A DNA stretch of 64,000 bases, taken from Candidatus Haliotispira prima. Lineage in GTDB: Bacteria > Spirochaetota > Spirochaetia > SP-2023. The stretch covers positions 1-64,000 of the forward strand of contig CP123443.1 in assembly GCA_029867005.1 (NCBI GenBank). The letters are read 5' to 3'. Position 1 is the stretch's first letter. Each line of letters opens with the position of its first letter. Below are positions 19,906-29,790 of the stretch, piece after piece. Position numbers and translations under genes: made by a program. The notes under the pieces are model-generated. The model made no database searches. It was not told the DNA's origin and saw only the letters and a program-made list of their open reading frames with translations.

Positions 19906-20174
19906 TCTATTTCAATAAATTTTTTTAAATAGAATAGATGCTATCGATGTCTAAAAAATATCTATTTTGAATTTATTGTTGTTTTAATTTTACTATAATT
20001 TAGAAAAAACAGTGTAAATTCCGAACTTATTATAATGCTGATAGTCTCAAAGATCACTTCAAGGGTAGCTTCCTCCAAATTCTCAAAAGTACCTGTACAA
20101 ACTATGTGTTTTGTATTAGAATGAATGAGCATTTTAGTATGCAGAATTTTGAGCGTAAAGAAGTGAGGTGAGGT

Positions 20175-22250
20175 ATGAAAGCTGTAAAATATTCTAAGTG
20201 GGGACTTTGGTGTTTAACGTTGACACTGGTGTTCTTTACTTCCTGTTCCGTATTGGATGAATTTATAGAGCTCGGAGAAAAAGAGATCGAAGAGGCCAAG
20301 AAAGGGAAAGACGGGGAAGACGGTCAAAAAGACAAGGACAAGGACAAAAAAGAGAAAGATATTACCGAATACACCAAAAAAGAGTTGGAGAACATTAAAA
20401 TTTCAACTCAAACCGGCTACCAGAATGAAAGGGCCGGTGCCCCGGCCAGGCCGACTTGGATAGACACATTTCGTCACTATCCTGAGCTCGATTTTTTTGG
20501 CAAAGGCCGGTACTTGTTAGGTTGGCGTAAAGATCCGGGCGACAATGCTGCTGCGATTGCGACCCGCTTTGAGTTGTTCCAAATTACTTTTCGTGACCCC
20601 GGCAAGATGGCGGAAGACGATAAGTGGGGTCGGTTGATTCAGCCGGATGACATAAAGGATGCGGTATTGATCGCCACCACCACAAATCCGGTTGTCGTCA
20701 GCACTACCGGGGATGTGACCCTGCCTGCCGACTTGATCCCTGCGGACAAGTATTCGACGGAATCCAGTACTTCCTATCCTCCCAGAAAGTTCAACTTGGT
20801 ACTGGATTCGCAGTATGGTTATTACGCAGTTAAGCCCGGCAATGCAGAGTATGTCGGCCGTCAGAGAGTTGTGGCATATAAGGTGCGGGCATACTCAAAG
20901 ATTTTGGCTACCGATGATCTTGGCAACGATGTCATGAAGGAAATGTACAACGACAGCCCTGTTGTCATCGTGGATTATAAAGCAAAGCGTTATGCCCAGG
21001 TTGCCGGAGTCCAACAGCTCCACGAAGGAATGCCGGGTATTAAGGGTACCAAAGGTAGCCCAACCGGCGGTGGTTCACCTAAGCATGTCCCGGATACAAT
21101 GACATCACTGCAAGATGTCCGAGACAAATTGGGTATCCCCTCCTCCGCCAACTTCTTGGGGCCATGGGAAAATCGGAAGCTCACAGGTGCGGCTCCGATT
21201 GAGTCGCTAATAACGGAGAGTGACTTTGATGCACTGTTCCCCCCGAACCTCCGCAAAACTTTCCACGACTTGGGGGGCGACTACTACACTTGGGAAAACT
21301 TTGTTGAAGCCAGTCGCTACTTTCCCAAATTCCTGGGAGAAGGGACAACGGAAGATAAATACCGCGAATTGGCCGCTTTCTTGGGCAACAAGTCTCACGA
21401 GACCGGCGATGGCTGGGCTGATTTGGGCAGTGATCGGTGGAAATATGGCCTGGTTTGGATTGTGGAATTAGACGCATTGTCCAATGCGGGGCTTAGCCGC
21501 CAACCGACGGACAGAGATGTTCTGTATCGGGCCTATTTTCCTCATTACGAAGTTGCCCACAATAGCTATTCCCCGGTAAAGGGCAAGAGCTATCATGGTC
21601 GCGGACCGGTACAGCTGTCCTGGAACTACAACTACGGTATGATGAGCGAAAACATGTTTGGGGATCCGAGTATTCTTCTGGAAAACCCGGATTTGGTAGC
21701 TCGGGAAGGTTTGCTGGGTTTTGCCAGTGCCATCTGGTTCTGGATGCAGCCGCAGCGGCCTAAGCCGTCTGCCCATGATGTTATGGTTGGTAATGTAAAG
21801 TTGACCACACCCTATACGGCACCTACCGATGGTGACAAGGGCACTGCCCGCAGGCATCTTTCGACTTCGGCCGGTCACGATGCTGCCGGAAATCCGGTTA
21901 GTTACAAAGACTGGCGGATTCCGAGAGGTGTTGAGATTGGCTTTGGTCTGACCATCAACATCATTAACGGTGGTTTGGAATCGAACGTGCCGACAGATAA
22001 TCGTCAGGCGCGTCGTATAGTGTTTTTCTCCCGTTATCTGGATTACTTTGGCCGCAATAAATTGGGCCTGAGTAAAGCTTTGAGTCCCAGGGTGACCGAT
22101 AATGATCCGGTTCCGGCCGGTATTGAGGATATTATGTCTCAATGGGCAACTTGGAGATACGTGCCGGCTGATTATAATACCGGCCCGGAGAATTTTCCGG
22201 TTGGTAGTTTCCCAAGTATTATCACCAGCCGCCATATGAGTTCGTTCTAA
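20175..22250 (+). CDS. Lipoprotein with GH19 chitinase-like domain
   Basis: 691 residues. The signal peptide ends in lipobox FFTSC (Cys about residue 25), followed by a Lys/Asp/Glu-rich linker (30-65). Residues 80-300 form a region I do not recognise, possibly carbohydrate binding. Residues 320-660 match glycoside hydrolase family 19: KSHETGDGW (candidate catalytic Glu409), YHGRGPVQLSWNYNYG, ENPDLVAREGLLGFASAIWFW, PQRPKPSAHDVMVG and GFGLTINIINGGLE. These are the class I chitinase core motifs. The expected activity is endo-hydrolysis of beta-1,4-GlcNAc polymers (chitin, or peptidoglycan in some relatives) at the outer surface or in the periplasm. ATG 20175 follows a GTGAGGTGAGGT ribosome-binding region. 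Confidence 0.88.
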   Translation: MKAVKYSKWGLWCLTLTLVFFTSCSVLDEFIELGEKEIEEAKKGKDGEDGQKDKDKDKKEKDITEYTKKELENIKISTQTGYQNERAGAPARPTWIDTFRHYPELDFFGKGRYLLGWRKDPGDNAAAIATRFELFQITFRDPGKMAEDDKWGRLIQPDDIKDAVLIATTTNPVVVSTTGDVTLPADLIPADKYSTESSTSYPPRKFNLVLDSQYGYYAVKPGNAEYVGRQRVVAYKVRAYSKILATDDLGNDVMKEMYNDSPVVIVDYKAKRYAQVAGVQQLHEGMPGIKGTKGSPTGGGSPKHVPDTMTSLQDVRDKLGIPSSANFLGPWENRKLTGAAPIESLITESDFDALFPPNLRKTFHDLGGDYYTWENFVEASRYFPKFLGEGTTEDKYRELAAFLGNKSHETGDGWADLGSDRWKYGLVWIVELDALSNAGLSRQPTDRDVLYRAYFPHYEVAHNSYSPVKGKSYHGRGPVQLSWNYNYGMMSENMFGDPSILLENPDLVAREGLLGFASAIWFWMQPQRPKPSAHDVMVGNVKLTTPYTAPTDGDKGTARRHLSTSAGHDAAGNPVSYKDWRIPRGVEIGFGLTINIINGGLESNVPTDNRQARRIVFFSRYLDYFGRNKLGLSKALSPRVTDNDPVPAGIEDIMSQWATWRYVPADYNTGPENFPVGSFPSIITSRHMSSF

Positions 22251-22270
22251 ACGGATAAGCGGATTGGCCA

Positions 22271-22306
22271 TGACCTACCCGGGTAGAGGTTATACCGGGT
22301 AGGTCA
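22271..22306 (+). terminator. Terminator hairpin after the GH19 gene
   Basis: TGACCTACCCGG (22271-22282) pairs with CCGGGTAGGTCA (22295-22306), 20 bp past the stop. Confidence 0.6.
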
Positions 22307-22317
22307 TAGAAAATAAC

Positions 22318-22354
22318 AGAAATGCTCCGGTCGCATCAGCGATCGGAGCATTTC
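22318..22354 (-). terminator. Terminator hairpin of the phosphopantetheinyl transferase gene
   Basis: AGAAATGCTCCG arms (22318-22329 and 22343-22354) form a long stem. On the minus strand it is followed by TGTTATTTTCT. Confidence 0.65.
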
Positions 22355-22356
22355 TG

Positions 22357-23259
22357 TTATGTAGCTTCTATAGTCTGCTGTTCGCGTAGGCTCAGAGCCC
22401 AAAAATATCGGGTAGTACTGCTGTCGCAATAGAAGTGGCCTTCCGTCGAGGAAAATGGCCGGCAGTTCTGCGGTCTGGCCAACAGGCCCGTGCCTTCGAG
22501 CTTGCTTAGGGCTTCGTAGCGGCACCAGAGTTGGAAGAATAGTTGCTCCGCACGTTCTGTATCTTGTTGCAACAAGTGTTGCAGTGTTTGTTGCTCTGTT
22601 TTTTCAAACAGTAGCCGGGCTATACCGTTCAAGTTATGGCGGCGGCTTTGTTGTTGCTCTATGTCCAAACCAAGTTCAAGCTGTTCGCTGAAGGCCAGGG
22701 CGACGTAGGCCCCTGAATGGGCTAGGTTAAAGTGTGGCATGCCGGTGTGTGTGTCATGTAATTGGCTATTTTTCGTTGGTCGTTTGAGTGGTGGCAAAGG
22801 AAGCGACAAGGGCCGGGATGGGGGTATGAATATGGGCGGGCCGGAGAGGTAAGGTTTGCCATATTGTTCGGTTTTTAGCTGCCAGTCTCTCGGTTCCGTG
22901 GTCTGTCCGGCCTCGGAGAATGCAGAGAATTGGGAGCATTTCCGGCTTAGAAGACACCGTAGCAACAGCCTTCCGGCAATGAACCGTTCGCGGTCGGCTT
23001 GGACACGGAAACTTTCGGCCCGCTTTTGTTCCTCCGGGGGGAGCAATAAGGGCCAAGCCGTGTCAAATGATTCCAGAATTCGACTGTAGGGAGCAATATA
23101 GAGCTCAACCCGGGGCTTGCCGGAAAGAGATGTACCTGAGGCAGGATGCCCCGCAGTAAGATCCACAGCAAGATCCAGGGGGTGGAGAAAATCTGCAATG
23201 GGAAGATCAAAAGGATTTGGTAAAAGCATTTGGGACAGAAACCAATGCACCCGGGTCAA
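22357..23259 (-). CDS. 4'-phosphopantetheinyl transferase superfamily protein (Sfp type)
   Basis: About 300 residues from TTG 23259; ATG 23229 is an alternative start. Sfp-type motifs are visible: an arginine region EEQKRAESFRVQADRERFIAGR (residues 76-97), HFNLAHSGAYVALAF (176-190), the Mg-binding GLDIE (197-201), and WCRYEALSKLEGTGL near residues 245-260. It would attach phosphopantetheine from CoA to acyl or peptidyl carrier proteins. No carrier protein, PKS or NRPS gene is adjacent, so it may serve the housekeeping ACP. An insertion of about 35 Pro/Leu-rich residues (141-165) precedes the HFNL motif. Confidence 0.85.
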   Translation of the reverse strand: MTRVHWFLSQMLLPNPFDLPIADFLHPLDLAVDLTAGHPASGTSLSGKPRVELYIAPYSRILESFDTAWPLLLPPEEQKRAESFRVQADRERFIAGRLLLRCLLSRKCSQFSAFSEAGQTTEPRDWQLKTEQYGKPYLSGPPIFIPPSRPLSLPLPPLKRPTKNSQLHDTHTGMPHFNLAHSGAYVALAFSEQLELGLDIEQQQSRRHNLNGIARLLFEKTEQQTLQHLLQQDTERAEQLFFQLWCRYEALSKLEGTGLLARPQNCRPFSSTEGHFYCDSSTTRYFWALSLREQQTIEAT

Positions 23260-24111
23260 ACGGGTCGGAATTTTCAGACCAATTCTAGACTAATTTTGGT
23301 TGTTGGGAAGCGGTTTGATTAAGAAGGCAGCCAAGAGTTTCAATACCCGAAGTTTTGACAAGACTTGGAGAGCAGCCGGGAATCTACGGTTGTCCAGAAT
23401 GCCTATAATGCACGGTCCGTATTCTACAGAATTCTTTTTAGTTGACCAGTCTGTTGTTTGGTATCGATTCTATCCTGTGGCAAAGGCTCCGGTCTAATCG
23501 TAACGGAAAGATGAGACGAGTTAATTTTAGGAACATCGTACTCCGGTCCGGCGCGGGTGGAAATACGATCATGAATGTTTGGGGAAAAGCATTTGGAGAT
23601 TACAAACGCAAGATTACAAGCGCAAAATTACAAGCGTGAAGATACGAGCCAGGGAATACTTACCGGAGGTCAGGTTCTGTGCGTATTGAGCCGGGTGACA
23701 GAGCTCTGAGGGACGTTGGCAAAGAGTCGTTCTTGACAGGACTGGTCTTATTTCTATAATCCACACAAAATTTATATGTGTCTGCGTTCCATTGATTAAT
23801 ATGATAAATCTAATACAAGAATAATCTTATAGGTGATAAACCTCTGAGAATAATATAAAATAAAATTTTACATTAGATAGTTTTTGGGAAAACAAATAGT
23901 GACGAAAAGTTGCTCAAGTCAAAGAAGGCTTTGGAAAAATAAAAAAATGGAAGTAATGGAAGTCTTAAACCTCCGGGACTCATTTGGGAGTTTCTGACAG
24001 AAGTTCCCGATAGCATCCGGATTAACGCATCGGTTGCTGAGGTGTTTGTTTATATTGAATGAATAAATGATATTTCATGATGGATACACTAATTTTAGAG
24101 GACGTACGTCA
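23260..24111 (+). other. 852-bp spacer, no gene supported
   Basis: Short open frames only. The middle (23750-23960) is AT-rich. A 35-40 codon open stretch ending at TGA about 24060 (PPGLIWEFLTEVPDSIRINA, then SVAEVFVYIE) reads like protein but has no start; it could be a gene remnant. Confidence 0.4.
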
Positions 24112-24423
24112 ATGGAAAAAAAAATTGTTTTTATTTTATTAAATCTGCTTATAGTGCTGTTTGTTTCATGTTCTTCTGCAACAGAACGTAAGCTCGCTGA
24201 GTCTGAAGAGCTATTGACAGTTTGTCGGGAAAAACTGCGGGAGCTGAATATTTTGCAAAATGAAGTCGCGAGTCTTCGTAATGACAATGCTGCACTGGAA
24301 GAACAAATCGGGAAATCGGGTTCCGGCTATCCGGCTTTCTTCATTCTTGCTGTCATTAATATTGTCGTTTTGATCATTGTATTCAGGAAAAAGAGGAAAA
24401 ACAAAGGCACGACCAAGGCGTAA
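24112..24423 (+). CDS. Small lipoprotein with coiled coil and C-terminal membrane helix
   Basis: 103 residues from ATG 24112, with AGAGGA at 24097-24102. A signal peptide (MEKKIVFILLNLLIVLFVSC) ends in lipobox LFVSC (Cys about 20). A charged heptad-like coiled coil (residues 25-65, ERKLAESEELLTVCREKLRE) follows. A hydrophobic helix FFILAVINIVVLIIVF (73-88) and a basic tail RKKRKNKGTTKA complete it. Having both a lipid anchor and a C-terminal helix is unusual and suggests a short tether or hairpin in the inner membrane. No family was recognised and the flanking genes give no clear partner. Confidence 0.7.
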   Translation: MEKKIVFILLNLLIVLFVSCSSATERKLAESEELLTVCREKLRELNILQNEVASLRNDNAALEEQIGKSGSGYPAFFILAVINIVVLIIVFRKKRKNKGTTKA

Positions 24424-24463
24424 TTGGAAAACCTCGGGTCAAAAGAGCCGGCGGAAAGAACAT

Positions 24464-25495
24464 TTACAAAATGCTTTTCAGTTGACCCAGCTCGGTGATG
24501 ACAATGTCGGGCTCTGTAGCCGCGACTTCGGGCATGTCACCGCGCAGGCGCAGTGAACGCTGATCCCCGGCAAACAGGCCGGTGTAAAAGCCGGCTTGGG
24601 CTGCGCCCCATACATCGTTGCGCATATCGTTACCCAGGTAGATCATTTCTTTTGGTTCGAGGTCGTGATGGGCCAAAGCACTGCGGGCCGCGTCAAAGAG
24701 TTCCGGTTGGGGCTTGCTGCATCCTTGGCGATAAGACCACAGGCATAGATCCGGTTGAACATTCAGGTCGGCCAGTTCATGTAAGTTTAGCAGTGCGGAT
24801 AAAATAATCGGAGTATAGAACTGAGCGTTGGAGATAATACCGACATAGAAATTGCGGGTTGCCAGCCAGTGGAGTAATTCCTGAGCACCGGGCATGAGTT
24901 GGACGCGGTTGTGTAGCAGTTCGTATTCCAGAGCAAATCGGGCCAGGATAAACGGGCTGAGGCTGTTGTGCATATCCTCGTTCAGTTGCTGTAAGAAAAC
25001 TTGGTGCCACAGAGATACGATATCAACTTCCGGGTATTGTAAAGACGGGTTCTTGTTTTGTTTATGCTGCTGTAAAATGCTTTCTTTGATCGCCCTGCTT
25101 GGCTCAAAATCCTTGCTGAGAGAGGCCCGGAGAAGTTCGGGTAGGCTTTGCAGTACCTGAGTGTCCAGGACCTTCTCGTCCGGAGCCATCTTGTCCGGAG
25201 CCGTCCCGCCCGGAACTTTGCTGTGCCGATCCCCATCCTGTTGGGCCTTGGCATTATCGTTTGCCCGGTCGCTGATCTGTCCGGAAATGATCTCCCCCAC
25301 AGCAGAGATTATCAGGGTGCCATAGACATCAAACAGGACACCGCGGACATTGTCGATTGGGCTGAGTTTGGACTTGGTGCCGGTGGCAATGGGTTGCAGG
25401 TCGGCCACTCTGCTGCGAACCTGCTCTTGCAAACGCATCCAGTCGTTGGGTTCCAGCATTTGTTCCAAGTCTTTAGAGTTCCATATCCGGTTCAT
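24464..25495 (-). CDS. HAD-superfamily hydrolase
   Basis: 343 residues from ATG 25495 with AAGGA upstream. Motif I is LFDVYGTL (nucleophile Asp56, with Tyr where phosphatases have the second Asp, as in haloacid-dehalogenase-like members). Motif II is VGIISNAQ. Motif III is the Lys in CSKPQPELF. Motif IV is YLGNDMRNDVWGAAQAG. A cap of unusual length (about 60-200) lies between motifs I and II, including a disordered stretch rich in Asp, Lys and Gln. A phosphatase-type reaction is probable; the substrate is unknown. Confidence 0.85.
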   Translation of the reverse strand: MNRIWNSKDLEQMLEPNDWMRLQEQVRSRVADLQPIATGTKSKLSPIDNVRGVLFDVYGTLIISAVGEIISGQISDRANDNAKAQQDGDRHSKVPGGTAPDKMAPDEKVLDTQVLQSLPELLRASLSKDFEPSRAIKESILQQHKQNKNPSLQYPEVDIVSLWHQVFLQQLNEDMHNSLSPFILARFALEYELLHNRVQLMPGAQELLHWLATRNFYVGIISNAQFYTPIILSALLNLHELADLNVQPDLCLWSYRQGCSKPQPELFDAARSALAHHDLEPKEMIYLGNDMRNDVWGAAQAGFYTGLFAGDQRSLRLRGDMPEVAATEPDIVITELGQLKSIL

Positions 25496-25726
25496 ACAAC
25501 GGTCCTTGTATCAGTTCTTGTATCAGCCCCTGTAAGAATTCTTGGCCCGGTCCGATCTAATGCGGAACGGTGAGACGGAGAAAAATCTCTTTCCGCATAA
25601 ATTCTTTCCGCAGGATAAGCGGAGGTAAGCAGAGTAAGCGGGGCAAGAATGGCAACTACAATGAATATTATATTGGCAAATCGGATGATAACATAGTGTG
25701 AATGTTTGTCTGTGAATTTTTTGGGA

Positions 25727-26560
25727 TTAATCTTTCCACGGAAAAATAAAATTACTCAGAGTGCGGGGTCCAATCCGTTCCCGTTCTTCCACCAGCAAAT
25801 TGAACCACGGGATATTCACCTTTCTTCTCTTGTTTTTTGCCGTTCCGGATTTTTCTTGGGACAGCGTTTCCAAATATTGGTACTTATAGTACAGAATGTG
25901 GATGCTGACCTCGTACCAGAGGCCCAGGCCCATGGGGCCAAAAAACAGCATTAGCGGTGGCAGAAAAGACATCAGGAACAGAACGCAGGAGGTGAGGCCC
26001 AAGATCAGGGAGAGCGGCAGGTTGTCGAGACAGACCAACAGACTCTGGCGCAGTGCCTTGGGCACGGAGAATTTCTCACGCACCAGGATGGGAAAGTAGA
26101 AACCAAAGCTGAGCAGGATCAGCAGGGCCATCCAGAACAGCAGGCCCAGAGCTGTCAGGCTTAGCAGGTCTCCTTTTCGGCTGTAGAAATGCCAGCCGAA
26201 AAAAAAGATCAGGGAGAGCAGAGCTATACCGAAATCAAGCAGCAGAGCTGCGAGCAGACTGTCTTTCCGAAAAGCTCGGCGCAGGGAGTCCTTCCATTTA
26301 CTGCTTTCAAACTTGGCAATGGAGTAGTTGCTCAGAGCACAGGCGTGTTGCAGGATAGTGGAGAGAAACAACAGGATACAGAGGGCGATGCCGGACAGAG
26401 CCGGGTGGACTGTACTGAGGAAACTTTCTTTGATAGTCAGTGCCCGAAGCAGAAAGAAAAAGAGGCCGCCGGCAGACAAGTACATCAGGTTCCAAAGAAC
26501 TATGGTGAGCAGATGATCCCACAGACTCCAGAACCACTTTGTGAATTGAAAGCCGAGCAT
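25727..26560 (-). CDS. Multi-pass membrane protein, hypothetical
   Basis: 277 residues with about six hydrophobic helices (LLTIVLWNLMYLSAGGLFFFLL, ALCILLFLSTILQHA, LLLDFGIALLSLIFFFGW, ALGLLFWMALLILLSFGFYF, LILGLTSCVLFLMSFLP, LMLFFGPMGLGLWYEV). The helix pattern and an FPILVREKFSVPKALRQSLL segment recall YesL/DUF624-type proteins, but I cannot confirm that. A conserved-looking soluble tail ends IPWFNLLVEERERIGPRTL and IFPWKD. It is transcribed away from the following exporter gene. Confidence 0.6.
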   Translation of the reverse strand: MLGFQFTKWFWSLWDHLLTIVLWNLMYLSAGGLFFFLLRALTIKESFLSTVHPALSGIALCILLFLSTILQHACALSNYSIAKFESSKWKDSLRRAFRKDSLLAALLLDFGIALLSLIFFFGWHFYSRKGDLLSLTALGLLFWMALLILLSFGFYFPILVREKFSVPKALRQSLLVCLDNLPLSLILGLTSCVLFLMSFLPPLMLFFGPMGLGLWYEVSIHILYYKYQYLETLSQEKSGTAKNKRRKVNIPWFNLLVEERERIGPRTLSNFIFPWKD

Positions 26561-27368
26561 GGGGTGTGATTATAGCGAGGTGAAGACAGAGAATGAAGGC
26601 GAGGCCCGGGAGGTTTGGTGTGGCAGTCCGCAGGTATAGTTCCTTTGCGCCCGACTGTTTGCTTGCCCGGCATCGAGAATCGAGATCGGGATCGGTGCTT
26701 GGAAAGAGGCTTTCAGGCGCAGTGCGAAAACTTTGAGAAGATGTTTAGGGAAGTTGCTTTTGGACGGTGTTTTTGCCAGATGCTTTCATAAGATGCGTAC
26801 AGGAACTTTCTGCGGCGGATGCTTCCCGAGGAAGACATACCCGAAACCCGTATTTGTACTTGTGTTAGCCGGAACAGGAGAGAATTTCGCATCAGTTCCC
26901 GGAAGTTCCCGGACAATTTGAGGGTCTGATGGGGTGTCTAAAATCTTCTTGTATAGCCTTGCTCCCACTATCTGTACCGGATATACTTGTACTCTGATCC
27001 GAGATTGTCGGGGTTGTCGTTTGCGGGATGATATAATTTGTATCTGTCCGCTTTGGGAAACTGCTCCCGGGAAACTGCTTCCGACCGGCCTGATTTTCGG
27101 GCAGGTCGTTTGGCCTTTTCGGTTTCGGTGTTGTTGCCTGTTGAGTCGGCAGGTATACAAGACAGACGAGGCAGACAGGGTATACCAGGCACAGAAGGAG
27201 TACGGGATTTATTGCGTTCAATTCGGCCGGAGTCTGATATTCGGTTTGCATGCAGGGAATCGAGTTGGTGTCTCCGGCATGCCAGTACACTAAGATGGGA
27301 TAAAGCTTCTGTTATCTTTAGATTCTCCATATTTTCGTATCCGCAAATACCGTGCCATCAGTTTTCTG
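26561..27368. other. Long spacer between divergent genes, no gene supported
   Basis: About 800 bp with overlapping open frames on both strands. The best candidate is minus-strand 26892-27290 (132 residues): a hydrophobic NPVLLLCLVYPVCLVCLVYL segment then a Thr/Pro/Ser-rich tail. It lacks a convincing ribosome-binding site, so I do not call it. Confidence 0.35.
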
Positions 27369-29735
27369 GTGATGGCAATATTGGTATTTATTGTTGCGCA
27401 GTATACGGTTTCGTATCGACCCTCTGTAAATGTTGATAACCTGAGTTATATTTCTGAAGAGACTCTACAGGCCAAAGAAGCGTATCTCCATGCCTTTGGC
27501 AGCCCGGACAGCAACCTGTTTTACTTGGAAGGTATGGATTTCTTCAGTTTGGAGGGCCTGAACTTTCTCTATCAACTGGAGCAGGATATCCGGGCTGAGG
27601 TTCCTTACCTCAAAGAGATTTCTTCCCTCATCAATTTGTTCCCGCCGAATATTTCGTTGCCGCTCAGTGAAGATAGTGAAGAGTCCGAACAAAGCCGGGA
27701 ATGGCTGGTCCGCAGGGCCTTAGAGAGCCCTGTGGTGGCGGAGCATCTGGTTTCGGAGGATGGGCAAAAGGCCCTGATAGTCCTGGATTTTGAGGCCCTG
27801 CCCACGGAAGCCCAGTTGCGTTCGGCCGGGAAGGTTTTTGAATCCCCCCACATCAGTATCGGGCGCGCGATGGAGCAGATAGTGCAGCGTCATCAGGGGG
27901 CCGGCGAAGACGGTTCCGGTGTCAAAATCTGGAGTAGCGGGGCTGCTCACATTGTCTATCAACAGTTTTCATTTTATGTCGGCGATCTGAGCCGGGTTTT
28001 TATTCTGCTGTTGCTGGTCATGCTGCTATTGATCTTTTTTATGCTGCGTTCCTGGCTGGCATTCTTCGGTACTCTTCTGAGTTCCTTTGTCGCCAATTGG
28101 TTGACGATAGGTACGATGTCTCTGCTGGGCTTAAGCGTGGACCTCACATTTTTGATGATTCCCGTAACGATAAGCGTGGCCACCTCCATTGGTTATTCGG
28201 TCCATTTTTATAATCATTTTAAACACAGTTTACAGCACACCAGTGTGGAAACGGCCCTGGGCATTGCCTGGTTGCGCTGTATCCGGCCCGTCACGTTTAC
28301 CGCATTGACGACCATGCTCTCGTTTTTAAGCCTTCGTTTGGTGCCGATAGCTGCGATACAGGCGACAGGCTATGCCTGTCTGCTGGAGGTTCTGGTCATA
28401 TACATTTTTACAATGACTATATTTCCGTTAATCCTTGGTTTCACAAAATTTAAAAAGAAACATCGCGCTATACTGCAATACAACAGGTGGAAGTTTTCGG
28501 TTCAATTAGAGCGTTTAAACAATTTCTCTTTCCGTTTTCGCAAGATTATTATTATTTCAAGCTGTTTATTCTTTCTTCTGGCTCTTTTTTATATTTTTGA
28601 CCTACAGGCAAATTATAAGTTTTCTGAATTTATAGGAAGCAAAAACCAGGTTGTCAAAGACTTGGAGTACTTGGGAGAGAGTGACTTTGCCCCTGTGGGC
28701 ACGGTTAGTATTGTGATCCACAATGAGAACGGTCTGTTTCCGGAGGGTGACGAGGCTGCCGGCATGAAAATGCTGCAAGACTTGGAGCAGATCCTGAGCG
28801 AAATGACAGAGGAAGATATCGTAAAGCAGACTTTCTGGCTGGGCAATCTGATCCGGGATGCGGCCCGGCTTAAGGGCCGGAAAGACGGCATTGCTTCGAT
28901 TCGCAGTATGGCGCAGTTAAACGGTTTAATGTTGCTTTCCGGGCGTTTGAGCCGGTTTGATTCGAACAGTTGGCTGTCGAAAGATCGTAAGAGTTTGCGC
29001 GTGCTGCTGGAAATCAAGGCCTTTGAAAGTTTGCCTTTTGTCGATTTGACGGAAAAATACAAGAAGCGTCTCAAAAATGTGGCCCTGAAGAGCAACGAAG
29101 GGGCGCATGTATTTTTTACCGGCTTCATCATGGACACGAGTCAGGGCGATTTGTTGATGACCACGAGTTTCATCAAGTCCATTATTGTGTCCGTTCTGAT
29201 TGTGTTTGTTTTGTTATTATTAATTTTTCGCCGTTTGTATGTCACTTTGGTGTCTCTGATACCGAATATTTTCCCGATCGTGATGATAGGCGGTATTATT
29301 TCTTTCTTAGATATAGATTTAAATTCTTTCAACTTCTTGATGTTTCCCATGGTGATTGGCCTGATTGTCGATGATACGATTCACTTCTTTTATACGGTGG
29401 TCAGGCGTTTTGATTCGTCCAAGAATTACAAGGCTTCAATCCATGTGACGCTGGCTCAGGTTGGGCCGGCACTGGTGGAAACCACGGTTATTTTGTGTAG
29501 TACTTTTGCCGTGTTCGCGTTTTCTAAATTTCAGGGGTTGGCGTACATGGGCCTGTTTACGGTGTTGGTAATTTTGATGGCTCTGTTGGCCGATTTAATT
29601 CTTGGCCCTATATGCCTTTCTATGTTACCAATGGAGAGTCTGAAAAATAAACCGCTGCGCCGTTTTGTGTTTTGGGGGCCGGTGGTCGGCAAAGCAACTG
29701 CCAAGAGGCCGGATCAGAACAAAATAACCGGCTAG
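27369..29735 (+). CDS. Second RND/MMPL family exporter
   Basis: About 788 residues. The layout is MMPL-like: an N-terminal helix, an extracytoplasmic loop to about residue 200, a helix bundle with FLMIPVTISVATSIGYSVHF, a second large loop (about 415-600), and a second bundle ending FPMVIGLIVDDTIHFFY and VILMALLADLILGP. The first half lacks the Gly-Asp-Ala/His pair and has SIGYSVHF instead. GTG 27369 and ATG 27372 have no Shine-Dalgarno. The frame stays open upstream to TAA 27291 and encodes DSPYFRIRKYRAISFL, which looks like a genuine cytoplasmic N-terminus with no standard start codon. Either a rare start or a sequence error is likely. It is only distantly similar to the exporter at 727-3399. 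Confidence 0.85.
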   Translation: MMAILVFIVAQYTVSYRPSVNVDNLSYISEETLQAKEAYLHAFGSPDSNLFYLEGMDFFSLEGLNFLYQLEQDIRAEVPYLKEISSLINLFPPNISLPLSEDSEESEQSREWLVRRALESPVVAEHLVSEDGQKALIVLDFEALPTEAQLRSAGKVFESPHISIGRAMEQIVQRHQGAGEDGSGVKIWSSGAAHIVYQQFSFYVGDLSRVFILLLLVMLLLIFFMLRSWLAFFGTLLSSFVANWLTIGTMSLLGLSVDLTFLMIPVTISVATSIGYSVHFYNHFKHSLQHTSVETALGIAWLRCIRPVTFTALTTMLSFLSLRLVPIAAIQATGYACLLEVLVIYIFTMTIFPLILGFTKFKKKHRAILQYNRWKFSVQLERLNNFSFRFRKIIIISSCLFFLLALFYIFDLQANYKFSEFIGSKNQVVKDLEYLGESDFAPVGTVSIVIHNENGLFPEGDEAAGMKMLQDLEQILSEMTEEDIVKQTFWLGNLIRDAARLKGRKDGIASIRSMAQLNGLMLLSGRLSRFDSNSWLSKDRKSLRVLLEIKAFESLPFVDLTEKYKKRLKNVALKSNEGAHVFFTGFIMDTSQGDLLMTTSFIKSIIVSVLIVFVLLLLIFRRLYVTLVSLIPNIFPIVMIGGIISFLDIDLNSFNFLMFPMVIGLIVDDTIHFFYTVVRRFDSSKNYKASIHVTLAQVGPALVETTVILCSTFAVFAFSKFQGLAYMGLFTVLVILMALLADLILGPICLSMLPMESLKNKPLRRFVFWGPVVGKATAKRPDQNKITG

Positions 29736-29790
29736 GTCCGAGTTTCCATATGTTTGTCTGCAAAATAGGTTTGGCTGGGTTCAATTGGGG

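Noticed and set aside
26892..27290. Minus-strand 132-codon frame with a hydrophobic segment and Thr/Pro tail
   Set aside because: No ribosome-binding site, overlapping alternatives in several frames, and no recognisable domain.
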